A model generated the notes under the pieces. It saw nothing but the letters and a program-made list of their open reading frames with translations, did no database searches and was not told the DNA's origin. A stretch of 6,022 nt of DNA from JAHFLD01 sp964367145 (GTDB lineage Bacteria; Patescibacteriota; Minisyncoccia; UBA6257; 1-14-0-10-40-38), in assembly GCA_964367145.1 (NCBI GenBank), contig CAYIWJ010000023.1:1-6022 (forward strand), in the 5' to 3' direction. The translations under genes and the position numbers were made by a program. Shown here in pieces: positions 1 to 5,666 of this stretch. Within the stretch, counting starts at the first letter, position 1, and each line of letters opens with the position of its first letter.

Positions 1-431
1 TCGGTTTTTTTGACACGGCGATGATGACGTTCGTCGTGAGAAAAATGAGTTGCTAACCAGGCATCCGTGATTCTTTTGGCAGCGACGGTAGAGGTAAAAT
101 CCCCCGCCAGACAAAGAATGTTCGCATCGTCATCGGTGCGCGAAACTTTAGACTGATCAACGCTTGAAACAAGCGCGGCACGAACTCCCATAAAACGATT
201 GGCAACGACGGAGACGCCGACGCCGGAGCCGCAGATTAAGATGCCTCGGTTTTCTTGCGGGTTTTCGCTGACTTTTTTGGCGACGGCGTAGGCAATGTCC
301 GGATAATCGTCGTCGGGGACGAGCTCATGACTCCCCAGATCGATGACGGTGTATTCTTTTTTAATCAGATGCGTTTTGAGGGTCTTTTTGAGGTCAAAGC
401 CGCGGTGATCGGCGCCGATGAAAATGGTCAT
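1..431 (-). CDS. rpiB: Ribose-5-phosphate isomerase B (RpiB/LacAB family), 3' end cut by window edge
   Basis: Interconverts ribulose 5-phosphate and ribose 5-phosphate in the non-oxidative pentose phosphate pathway; cytoplasmic. Translating from the ATG at 431 gives 143 residues, with the stop beyond the window edge. Family motifs seen: GADHRG at residues 6-11 (substrate-binding Asp8 and His9), a CGSGVGVS loop at 67-74 with the expected catalytic Cys67, ANRF then VRAAL at 77-87, and DDDANILCL at 100-108. RpiB proteins are usually about 140-150 residues, and the RHHRRV-like tail is typical, so only a few residues are missing. Oddity: the position normally held by the His of the (H)NDAN/HDDAN motif reads Asp100. 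No Shine-Dalgarno precedes the ATG, but TATACT lies 6 nt upstream, suggesting a leaderless transcript independent of the terminator-bearing gene before it. Identification is firm; the activity consequence of Asp100 is unknown. Confidence 0.92.
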   Translation of the reverse strand, partial: MTIFIGADHRGFDLKKTLKTHLIKKEYTVIDLGSHELVPDDDYPDIAYAVAKKVSENPQENRGILICGSGVGVSVVANRFMGVRAALVSSVDQSKVSRTDDDANILCLAGDFTSTVAAKRITDAWLATHFSHDERHHRRVKKT

Positions 432-437
432 GCTATC

Positions 438-443
438 AGTATA
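438..443 (-). promoter_or_regulatory. Putative -10 box of rpiB (leaderless-type start)
   Basis: TATACT (5 of 6 matches to TATAAT) on the minus strand, followed by exactly 6 nt and then the rpiB ATG. Transcription starting 6-7 nt after the box would begin at or next to the A of the start codon. No convincing -35 is present: TTCGTA at 461-466 with a 17-bp spacer matches TTGACA at three positions. It lies downstream of the terminator of the preceding gene, which fits rpiB being a separate transcription unit. Inferred from sequence and spacing only. Confidence 0.5.
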
Positions 444-482
444 ACCAAGGGTTGCAAAATTACGAATTGGAATTTTGGGATT

Positions 483-526
483 AAAAAAATACCCCGTTCT
501 TTTGGTGCGAACCAAAAGAACGGGGT
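483..526 (-). terminator. Strong rho-independent terminator after the secreted-protein gene
   Basis: On the minus strand a perfect 16-bp inverted repeat (511-526 paired with 491-506) encloses a 4-nt TCGC loop (507-510) and is followed by A then seven T (489-483). The GC-rich base of the stem (ACCCCG/CGGGGT) sits directly before the T run, as expected for an intrinsic terminator. There is no T run on the other side, so it works only in the minus direction. It closes the transcript of the 558-2048 gene and separates it from rpiB. Confidence 0.9.
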
Positions 527-528
527 TG

Positions 529-550
529 GTCTTAGACCGAAGTCTTAGAC
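529..550 (-). other. 3'-UTR hairpin with C(UUCG)G tetraloop, just after the stop codon
   Basis: Read on the minus strand, GTCTAAGAC - TTCG - GTCTAAGAC begins 7 nt after the TGA stop of the 496-residue gene. The 9-nt arms are an exact direct repeat yet also pair as a hairpin, with a single central A:A mismatch. The loop and closing pair form C(UUCG)G, a well-known ultra-stable RNA tetraloop. There is no T run after it; two nt later the true terminator stem begins. It may stabilise the mRNA 3' end, back up termination or stop ribosome run-on. The fold is seen in the sequence; the role is inferred. Confidence 0.65.
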
Positions 551-557
551 AGAGAAA

Positions 558-2048
558 TCACTCCACGCGGTGACGGATGAGGTTGCTCACTCGCAGACCG
601 TTTGGCGCGTTGGGATCAATCACGGCCGCTTGAACGTAGAGACCTTCGCCCGTGAAGACGAACTGCGGAAAAACGAAGATCGGAATCGGCGGGAATCCCG
701 GACTCCAGACACCCACGTAAATGGGCGTGAAGTTCGTGATGTCGATTCCAATCAAGTTTAGCTCACCCGGCAAACTCGCTAAGGGCTGACTGCCGTAGGA
801 TACTCCACTCGCCACCAAGAAAACGGGAGTGGAGGTTCCTTGCGGTAGGTAGAAGCCGCCACTGATGTTGCAGACGATCGCGCCACCGGACATGACCTTC
901 TTGTCGGCAGTTGAACCGTTGCTTGACCAGTGCACCGGATCCCAGGTCCACGTGTAGAGGATGAGATCGGAGTAGGGCAAGCCGTAGGTGTTGTTGCCTT
1001 CGCCGGGTTGTGGCGGCAAGAACGAGATGTTGTCCACAAGGACGACGCTGTCGTTTGCATTTCCGCCCACGTTCGACAACGCGAAAGAGAGAGAAAACTT
1101 CATGCCTTCAAACGGATACCAGACTAACTCCCGAAGATCGGCGATGACGCTTCGCATACCGACTCCAGTCGGCGTGAAGCTGTCTTCGCGAACGATTTCG
1201 TAATAACCGTAATCGGCTTCCAGAACTCCAACAAAAAAGTCGTTCATCGCGGTAGTCGGGGCGGGCTCGCCGCACAGCCACAAGTAGTCGAACTTGATGA
1301 CGGGTGTCGCGCTTGAGTAGGTGAAGGTAGTGATGAGCTTCAGCGGATTGCCGCCAACGGGATCCTGCGTTGAGAGACGCAGGAACTGATTCCCATTGGT
1401 CGGAAATCCACCCTGCGGCGTTGTCTCCACACTGACCTGACCGACGCCATCCCATCTCCAATTGCCAGAGATGACGGCGCCCGAGGTGTTTTCGAAACTG
1501 CCGACGGTTGAATCACTGATCGTTACCATCCTGATGTCGGTGCCGTTGCCGGTTGAGGCTTGGGACTCGTTGCCGAGAATTCCGTCACACAGGTTGTTGA
1601 CGGGAAGCGCGGGTTCAAGCACATAGCCATAAACCGGATGGATCTCTCCATGGAAGACCGTCACCCAGTAGCCGTTCTGTCCGATGATGCTTGGGCCAGT
1701 GATGAGCACGCGGGTCGGTGTCGGATTGCTTGCCGTGAAGGTCCCGGAGCTATTCACTCCGGCCATGATGGCGCTTGCGATCCCGGTGGCCGAGAGGCCA
1801 CAGCCGAAGATAATCGGCGGGAAGGCGGGGGCGATGGAAACGAGCGGACGCGGACAGGGGTAGGTGTTGCAGGGTAGCGACTGGTCGGTTGGAAGGCCGA
1901 TCGCGAAGGTGATCGCGCCGGTCGCGTTCACGGGCGGTGTAGACGAAGTTGAGACTTCCAACAGGGTTTCGTAGGAAGGCATGTACTGCTGGGCAGTCAC
2001 GCTCCCCATGACCAGAACGAAGGTTGCGAACAGGGTCATTTGACGCAC
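558..2048 (-). CDS. Secreted 496-residue protein, Planctomycetes-like beta-sandwich type, function unknown
   Basis: A signal peptide is visible: MRQ, a hydrophobic stretch about residues 5-17, and a cleavage-like VTA-QQ near 19. The mature part is rich in Gly, Asn, Pro, Thr and aromatics. Residues about 183-345 (GSFEN, GNQFLRL, FDYLWL, DFF and a closing VLVDNISF) look like the jelly-roll 'choice-of-anchor' or PEP-CTERM-associated domains of secreted bacterial proteins. The tail (469-489, YVQAAVIDPNAPNGLRVSN) resembles one I recall from Planctomycetes secreted proteins; no search was done. No catalytic motif or sorting signal was found. Six cysteines (60, 65, 83, 154, 259, 393) could form disulfides. 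GTG at 2048 is chosen because GGGAGA lies 5 nt upstream; ATG at 2039 would be 14 nt away. GC is higher than in neighbours and there are only 5 lysines. It has its own promoter and terminator, suggesting transfer or specialised cargo. Confidence 0.8.
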   Translation of the reverse strand: MRQMTLFATFVLVMGSVTAQQYMPSYETLLEVSTSSTPPVNATGAITFAIGLPTDQSLPCNTYPCPRPLVSIAPAFPPIIFGCGLSATGIASAIMAGVNSSGTFTASNPTPTRVLITGPSIIGQNGYWVTVFHGEIHPVYGYVLEPALPVNNLCDGILGNESQASTGNGTDIRMVTISDSTVGSFENTSGAVISGNWRWDGVGQVSVETTPQGGFPTNGNQFLRLSTQDPVGGNPLKLITTFTYSSATPVIKFDYLWLCGEPAPTTAMNDFFVGVLEADYGYYEIVREDSFTPTGVGMRSVIADLRELVWYPFEGMKFSLSFALSNVGGNANDSVVLVDNISFLPPQPGEGNNTYGLPYSDLILYTWTWDPVHWSSNGSTADKKVMSGGAIVCNISGGFYLPQGTSTPVFLVASGVSYGSQPLASLPGELNLIGIDITNFTPIYVGVWSPGFPPIPIFVFPQFVFTGEGLYVQAAVIDPNAPNGLRVSNLIRHRVE

Positions 2049-2053
2049 TTGAC

Positions 2054-2059
2054 TCTCCC
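2054..2059 (-). promoter_or_regulatory. Shine-Dalgarno GGGAGA that decides the GTG start of the secreted protein
   Basis: GGGAGA on the minus strand ends 5 nt before the GTG at 2048, an ideal distance, and 14 nt before the alternative ATG at 2039. It is the clearest ribosome binding site in the window; most neighbouring genes lack one. Confidence 0.7.
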
Positions 2060-2105
2060 TTTTCTTGAAAAACTTACGAACTCGGTTGTCAAGGAACAGG
2101 CGCCT

Positions 2106-2135
2106 ATCCTAGCATAATTTCCTTTATTTTGTCAA
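2106..2135 (-). promoter_or_regulatory. Sigma70-type promoter with extended -10 for the secreted-protein gene
   Basis: On the minus strand a perfect TTGACA (2135-2130), an 18-bp spacer and TAGGAT (2111-2106) preceded by TGC (2114-2112) form a -35 plus extended -10 promoter. Transcription would start near 2099-2100, giving a leader of about 50 nt. The -35 hexamer coincides exactly with the Leu and Thr codons two and three before the stop of the capA-like gene, so the promoter overlaps that gene's 3' end. This is the only promoter in the window with a consensus -35. Confidence 0.75.
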
Positions 2136-3179
2136 TAGAGCGTGGATTTCCGGCTGAAATTGGTCATTGATATGGACCGGAATTGATTCGGCGCTTATAA
2201 TCCGGCGATTTTTGATTTTTATTTGAGCGAGGGCGCCGCGGCGGGTGGCTTCCGAAAAATTTTGGTCAAAAACAAAATTGCCGAGGCTGTAGAAGATGTA
2301 GCCACCGTGGTACTCCTCTACCTCTTGGATCACATGGGGGTGGTGGCCGATAACGAGGTTAGCGCCAGCGTCAATAATTTCGCGCGCCAGTTTTTGCTGG
2401 GTTTGGTTGGAATGGGCTTGATATTCTTCGCCCCAGTGAAGTGAGACGATGACGAGGTCGGCTTTGGTTTTGGCAATGGCGATTTGGTGGCGAATATTTT
2501 CCGGATCGGGGTCGCTGATGCCGATTGAGTTTGTTCCGGCTTCTAAACTTTTTGGATAGAGCGTGGTGAAGGCGAGAAAAGCAAGGCGCGTGTTGTGAAT
2601 GGTAAAAAATCGCGGAGCATTAGCTGATTCAAAATTTTCTCCGGCGCCGAGGGGAATGATATCGAGTTCGTTGAGAATGTTTATGGTATCAAGTAGGGCT
2701 TTACTCCCCCAGTCCCAAATGTGGTTGTTGGCAACAGAGACGGCGTCAAAACCGGCGGATTCTAAACCGATCGCAGTTTCCGGATCGGCGCGAAAGGAAT
2801 AGATACTCCCCTGATTGGCGCCACGGTCGGAAATGGGATTTTCCAGATTGGCAAAGGCGAAATCGGCGGAACGGATTGTCTCCGCAATTTTCAAAAAGGG
2901 AAAATTTGAATCTTTAGTTTTTTGGATTTTTTGGCCAACCGCGCGGGAGAGCATAATATCGCCAGCGAAAATCAGGGTGATGGGTTTGGAGTTAAGGGCG
3001 GATGGATCGGCGAAGCTTATTTGAGCGAGTTGATTGGAGATATTGGCAGAGACAAAATTTTGCCCTTGAACCAGATTATTTAGGTTCGCAAAATTCTCCT
3101 GCCAATTGCGGAGTAAAAAAAACAGGGCAAACCCACAAACTGCAATAACCGATAAAAATAGGGTTTTTCGGAAAGCCAT
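2124..3179 (-). CDS. CapA family protein (PGA_cap metallophosphatase-like domain), membrane-anchored
   Basis: Belongs to the CapA/PgsA family, linked to poly-gamma-glutamate capsule synthesis and related to calcineurin-like metallophosphatases; the exact substrate in most bacteria is unknown. The 351 residues start with a signal-anchor (about residues 6-23, RK before it), then a linker to about residue 65. The domain follows: FAGDIMLSR at 71-79 (metal-binding Asp74), FANLENP at 109-115, VANNHIWDWG at 149-158, LHWGEEY at 247-253, GHHPHV at 278-283 and SLGNFVFDQ at 298-306. All expected metal-site Asp, Asn and His motifs are intact, so an active enzyme facing the cell exterior is likely. No capsule biosynthesis partners (CapB/C) are in the window, so a capsule role is not supported by context. 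No clear Shine-Dalgarno or -10 box precedes the ATG. Its last codons contain the -35 of the next gene. Confidence 0.9.
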   Translation of the reverse strand: MAFRKTLFLSVIAVCGFALFFLLRNWQENFANLNNLVQGQNFVSANISNQLAQISFADPSALNSKPITLIFAGDIMLSRAVGQKIQKTKDSNFPFLKIAETIRSADFAFANLENPISDRGANQGSIYSFRADPETAIGLESAGFDAVSVANNHIWDWGSKALLDTINILNELDIIPLGAGENFESANAPRFFTIHNTRLAFLAFTTLYPKSLEAGTNSIGISDPDPENIRHQIAIAKTKADLVIVSLHWGEEYQAHSNQTQQKLAREIIDAGANLVIGHHPHVIQEVEEYHGGYIFYSLGNFVFDQNFSEATRRGALAQIKIKNRRIISAESIPVHINDQFQPEIHALLTK

Positions 3180-3264
3180 TCACTCACACGCTACCAAAAT
3201 CCGCGAAAACAGCAACTTGGGCGGATGTTTTATTTGTGGACTATTTGAGAGAACCAAAAAAATC

Positions 3265-3618
3265 CTACCCTCGCTGATTTTTTTCTTTTTCAAACGCCTC
3301 CCAGTATGAAGCGCGATAATTTTGTAAATCCACTCCAGCTAGACGTTTTTTGCCATCTTCCTCGGTAAGAAGACTTTTGGCTTTAAGCCATTCTGCGAAT
3401 TCGACTGTTTCTCGAACGAATTCCGACTCTTTATTAGTTCTGGCAAGGAACTCATTCTTATATTCATTATAAGGGGTTAACACAATATCTTCGGGCGATT
3501 TTTCAACATCTTCCTCTTTCAGTAGTTTTTCTTCTTTGAGCCAGGTCAAAAAATTCCGTGTTTCTTTTTCCCATGCGGATTCTCCAGAGGACTGAGGGGT
3601 TTCGAAATTATTTTTCAT
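3265..3618 (-). CDS. Unrecognised 117-residue protein with two tandem 51-residue-period repeats
   Basis: I do not recognise the family. The protein is highly charged, rich in Glu and Lys, predicted mostly helical, and has no signal peptide or membrane segment, so it is probably cytoplasmic. It carries an internal duplication with a period of 51 residues: ETRNFLTWLK at 19-28 matches ETVEFAEWLK at 70-79, LLKEED at 32-37 matches LLTEED at 83-88, and Tyr50 matches Tyr101. The gene begins 7 nt after the gap stop codon and has no Shine-Dalgarno. A perfect TGCTATAAT box overlaps the gap stop and ends 6 nt before the ATG, so it may be transcribed leaderless from its own promoter, translated by coupling to gap, or both. 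Length, coding bias and the conserved repeat support a real gene. Confidence 0.8.
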   Translation of the reverse strand: MKNNFETPQSSGESAWEKETRNFLTWLKEEKLLKEEDVEKSPEDIVLTPYNEYKNEFLARTNKESEFVRETVEFAEWLKAKSLLTEEDGKKRLAGVDLQNYRASYWEAFEKEKNQRG

Positions 3619-3624
3619 AATTTA

Positions 3625-3633
3625 ATTATAGCA
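3625..3633 (-). promoter_or_regulatory. Extended -10 TGCTATAAT at the gap stop codon, 6 nt before the 117-residue gene
   Basis: Perfect TGnTATAAT on the minus strand (TATAAT at 3630-3625). The hexamer contains the TAA stop of gap, and 6 nt (TAAATT) separate it from the ATG at 3618, so the predicted transcript start coincides with the start codon. No -35 match at 16-18 bp spacing, but extended -10 promoters can work without one. It may simply be a by-product of the stop codon context; the recurrence of the same spacing at other genes argues against that. Confidence 0.5.
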
Positions 3634-4663
3634 TTTTTGCTACCGCTTGCACGTGTTTCACTAAAGTAGAGACATACCCCCATTCGTTGTCGTACCAAGA
3701 GATTACTTTGACAAGATCGCCGTCCACGACTTTGGTGAAGTTCAGATCAACGATGGCGGCGTAGGGTTCGCCGATAATATCCGAGGAGACTATTTGGTCC
3801 TCGGTGGTTTTTAGAATCCCCTTCCAGCGCGATTCGGACGCGGCTTTTTTGAGGATGGCGTTAACTTCGGCGACGGAAGTTTTTCGCTTGGCGACAAAAG
3901 TGATGTCGGCAACTGAACCGGAGGCGACGGGAACGCGAAATGCCAATCCATCAAACTTATCCTTAAGAGCAGGAATGGCGCGAGTTACGGAGATGGCGGC
4001 GCCGGTGGTGGAGGGAACAATGTTAATACCAGCGGCGCGGCCGCGGCGCAGGTCTTTGCCCTTGGTTGGGCCGTCGTTAAGATTCTGGGTGGCGGTATAG
4101 CCGTGGACTGTGTTTAAGATGGCTTTTTTTATGCCAATTTTTTCGGCCATAATCGCGACAACGGGTGAGGCGGCGTTGGTGGTGCAGGAGCCGTTGGAGG
4201 TGATGCTTACGCCGTCTAAACTTTCGTCTTCGTTTACGCCCATCAAAATTGTTTTACCGGACGGCCCGTCTTCGTCTTTGGCGGGAGCGCTGATGACCAC
4301 ATGCTTGGCGCCGGATTCGCGATGCGCTCTAGCGGCGGAATATTCTTCAAAAAATCCAGTGGACTCTATAACGACATCAATCCGGAGATCGCCCCAAGGC
4401 AGTTTGATCGGGTCTTTTTCCTGAAACATCATTATTTCTTTCCCACCAACGACTAACTTGCTTTTTCCAAACGCCATCTTGGTTTTGACATTTATTTCCG
4501 CACGACCGTAAACTGAATCGTATTGTAGGAGATAGGCAAGATTTTCCACACTTCCCAAATCGTTGATGGCGATAATTTCAAATTCGTCCCGTTCAATTGC
4601 CTGTCGTAGAAAAAGGCGACCAATTCTGCCGAAGCCGTTAATCGCAAGGCGAGTTTTTCTCAT
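3626..4663 (-). CDS. gap: Type I glyceraldehyde-3-phosphate dehydrogenase, NAD-dependent
   Basis: Oxidises glyceraldehyde 3-phosphate to 1,3-bisphosphoglycerate in glycolysis; a cytoplasmic homotetramer in this family. Starting at 4663 gives 345 residues, matching usual length. Seen: Rossmann NGFGRIGR at 9-16, NDLG at 34-37 (Asp35 typical of NAD preference), ESTGFF at 100-105, catalytic Cys160 in SNGSCTTN, catalytic His187 in TVHGYTATQ (27 residues later, as expected), the substrate loop RRGRAAGINIVPSTTGAA, and WYDNEWGY near the C-terminus. The usual second cysteine of SCTTNC is Ala164, tolerated in the family. An in-frame ATG at 4705 would add 14 unconserved residues (MHKPAPADHAIIHH); 4663 is preferred because the protein then begins directly at the Rossmann strand and TATAAT lies 7 nt upstream. 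It follows the DUF192 gene by 45 nt and precedes the repeat protein by 7 nt. Confidence 0.95.
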   Translation of the reverse strand: MRKTRLAINGFGRIGRLFLRQAIERDEFEIIAINDLGSVENLAYLLQYDSVYGRAEINVKTKMAFGKSKLVVGGKEIMMFQEKDPIKLPWGDLRIDVVIESTGFFEEYSAARAHRESGAKHVVISAPAKDEDGPSGKTILMGVNEDESLDGVSITSNGSCTTNAASPVVAIMAEKIGIKKAILNTVHGYTATQNLNDGPTKGKDLRRGRAAGINIVPSTTGAAISVTRAIPALKDKFDGLAFRVPVASGSVADITFVAKRKTSVAEVNAILKKAASESRWKGILKTTEDQIVSSDIIGEPYAAIVDLNFTKVVDGDLVKVISWYDNEWGYVSTLVKHVQAVAKML

Positions 4664-4670
4664 GTGATGA

Positions 4671-4676
4671 ATTATA
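4671..4676 (-). promoter_or_regulatory. Putative -10 box of gap (leaderless-type start)
   Basis: Perfect TATAAT on the minus strand, 7 nt before the preferred gap ATG at 4663. Transcription would begin within a base or two of the start codon. There is no Shine-Dalgarno before that ATG. No -35 stands out at 16-18 bp, and there is no TGn extension. It falls inside the longer reading frame that starts at 4705, which supports 4663 as the real start. Confidence 0.5.
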
Positions 4677-4708
4677 GCGTGATCAGCCGGCGCTGGCTTG
4701 TGCATTAC

Positions 4709-5167
4709 CTAATCTGTTTCTAAAATAACCGGATCGCCGATCTTAATCCCCCGCCGAGTGATTTCTCCGGCGTTGATTTCTAAAACTTGATCGGCCGGTT
4801 CATCTGGTGAAACGATAGCAGGCGGAGATTTTTTAGGGGCGGGAATATTTTCGGAAAGCGCCACAACTTCTCCGCCGCGGATCCAAACAAAGTCTAGCGG
4901 GATCTTCATGCCGAACATCCAAAAGCGCTGACTAGAGGCCACTTTGAAGACAAACAACATGCCGCGATTTTCTGGAAGCGACTCCCGGAAAGAAAGACCC
5001 CGAGCTTGCTGGGCGGCGGAGCGGGCAACTTCTACTTCGTAAATTGCCTCACCGATTTTAAGGGTTGAGAGAACGCGATGCGGGCGAGGTTTGGTAACCA
5101 CAAACCAGACGCCGACTATAATCAATAAAACAGCGCAGGCCGCAATCAAGGTGATGGAGTTTTTCAT
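4709..5167 (-). CDS. DUF192 family protein with N-terminal membrane anchor
   Basis: DUF192 is a small conserved domain found in many bacteria and archaea; its biochemical role is not established. The 152 residues begin with a membrane-spanning signal-anchor at about 5-24, placing the domain (35-150) outside the membrane. Family landmarks in order: QQARGLSFRESL at 53-64, RGMLFVF at 68-74, FWMFGMKIPLDFVW at 82-95, and the closing VLEINAG...GIKIGDPV. The family's usual FWMKN reads FWMFG here. The ATG overlaps the stop of the upstream methyltransferase gene (ATGA at 5167-5164), so translation is probably coupled and the two share a transcript. The Cys at residue 11 is not in a clear lipobox, so it is more likely an uncleaved anchor than a lipoprotein. 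The family assignment is secure; the function is not known. Confidence 0.9.
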   Translation of the reverse strand: MKNSITLIAACAVLLIIVGVWFVVTKPRPHRVLSTLKIGEAIYEVEVARSAAQQARGLSFRESLPENRGMLFVFKVASSQRFWMFGMKIPLDFVWIRGGEVVALSENIPAPKKSPPAIVSPDEPADQVLEINAGEITRRGIKIGDPVILETD

Positions 5168-5658
5168 TTTTGGGCGAGATATTTGGAAGCTTCGAAGGCA
5201 ACGATACCAAAAGCCACGGCGACGTTTAAGGATTCTTTGCGACCGAACATCGGTATTTCAATGATGTGATCGGCTAGTTTAATAATAGCAGGTTTTAGTC
5301 CAGAAACTTCGTTGCCTAACACAAGCGCTATCTTGGCCTCGTTTTCGTTAAGGCTTTTGAGACTTGCGCTATACGGCTCGGATTTAGACGATTGCTCCAC
5401 GGCAACAATTTTGTATCCCCCTTTTTTTAATCGGCGCAGACACTGGAGCGCGAAAGTGGTTTTCTCCCAAGCCACAAATGATTCGGCGCCGAGGGCGACC
5501 TTAGCAAACTGCGAGCGCACTTTCTTGAAGCGATCCAAGGGGCTCGGCGTGATACCGCAGAGAAAAATCTTGGTTATACCGGCGGCATCGGCAGTCCGAA
5601 AAATGGACCCGACGTTGTGAACGCTTCGGACATCGCACAGCACGGCTGTTGTTTCCAT
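5164..5658 (-). CDS. SpoU/TrmH-family (SPOUT) RNA 2'-O-methyltransferase, minimal form
   Basis: Transfers a methyl group from S-adenosylmethionine to a ribose 2'-OH in tRNA or rRNA. The 164 residues contain the three SpoU motifs: motif 1 at 13-26 (VHNVGSIFRTADAAG, with Asn15 and catalytic Arg21), motif 2 at 109-120 (IALVLGNEVSGL, with Glu116) and motif 3 at 134-150 (IPMFGRKESLNVAVAFG, with Ser142 and Asn144). These form the trefoil-knot AdoMet site. It consists of the catalytic domain alone, without the N-terminal substrate-binding domain of RlmB-type enzymes, so the target nucleotide cannot be named. The ATG at 5658 sits two codons before the first core strand, with no good Shine-Dalgarno. 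It overlaps the DUF192 gene downstream by 4 nt and is divergent from the gene at 5673 across only 14 bp, so its promoter must lie inside that gene. Confidence 0.92.
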   Translation of the reverse strand: METTAVLCDVRSVHNVGSIFRTADAAGITKIFLCGITPSPLDRFKKVRSQFAKVALGAESFVAWEKTTFALQCLRRLKKGGYKIVAVEQSSKSEPYSASLKSLNENEAKIALVLGNEVSGLKPAIIKLADHIIEIPMFGRKESLNVAVAFGIVAFEASKYLAQK

Positions 5659-5660
5659 TG

Positions 5661-5666
5661 TATAAT
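5661..5666 (+). promoter_or_regulatory. Putative -10 box of the divergent gene at 5673 (leaderless-type start)
   Basis: Perfect TATAAT on the plus strand, followed by CAATTT (6 nt) and the ATG at 5673. The same 6-nt arrangement is seen at rpiB and the 117-residue gene. It occupies nearly half of the 14-bp gap between two divergent start codons, so upstream promoter contacts would fall within the first codons of the methyltransferase gene. No -35 match is visible at 17 bp (CAGCAC). Confidence 0.55.

Noticed and set aside
255..548. Plus-strand open frame of 97 codons
   Set aside because: It lies opposite rpiB and runs through the terminator hairpin; rpiB on the minus strand has clear family motifs.
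570..1877. Several open frames of 60-120 codons on both strands inside the secreted-protein gene
   Set aside because: They are shadows in a GC-rich gene, with Arg-rich low-quality translations, no domains and no start signals. The 496-codon frame has a signal peptide, promoter and terminator.
558..2048. About eleven N-x-S/T sequons in the secreted protein
   Set aside because: The protein is rich in Asn, Ser and Thr, so many are expected by chance, and no oligosaccharyltransferase is in the window.
558..2048. Chimeric assembly as an explanation for the GC shift
   Set aside because: The promoter overlaps the capA coding end and no junction is visible, so it cannot be concluded from sequence; even read coverage across 483-550 and 2100-2140 would exclude it.
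2087..2092. Second TTGACA in the leader of the secreted-protein gene
   Set aside because: No acceptable -10 is found 16-18 bp downstream (TTCAAG or TTTCAA), so a second promoter is not supported.
3199..3226. Inverted repeat ATCCGC ... GCGGAT between the 117-residue gene and capA
   Set aside because: A six-bp stem with a 16-nt loop and no proper T run after it; too weak to call a terminator.
3629..3642. Small hairpin TAGCA-TTTT-TGCTA at the end of gap
   Set aside because: Only 5 bp, within the last gap codons and overlapping the -10 box, with no T run; probably chance.
2223..5620. Plus-strand open frames opposite capA, gap and the methyltransferase
   Set aside because: They are antisense to genes with intact family motifs and show no recognisable protein features.
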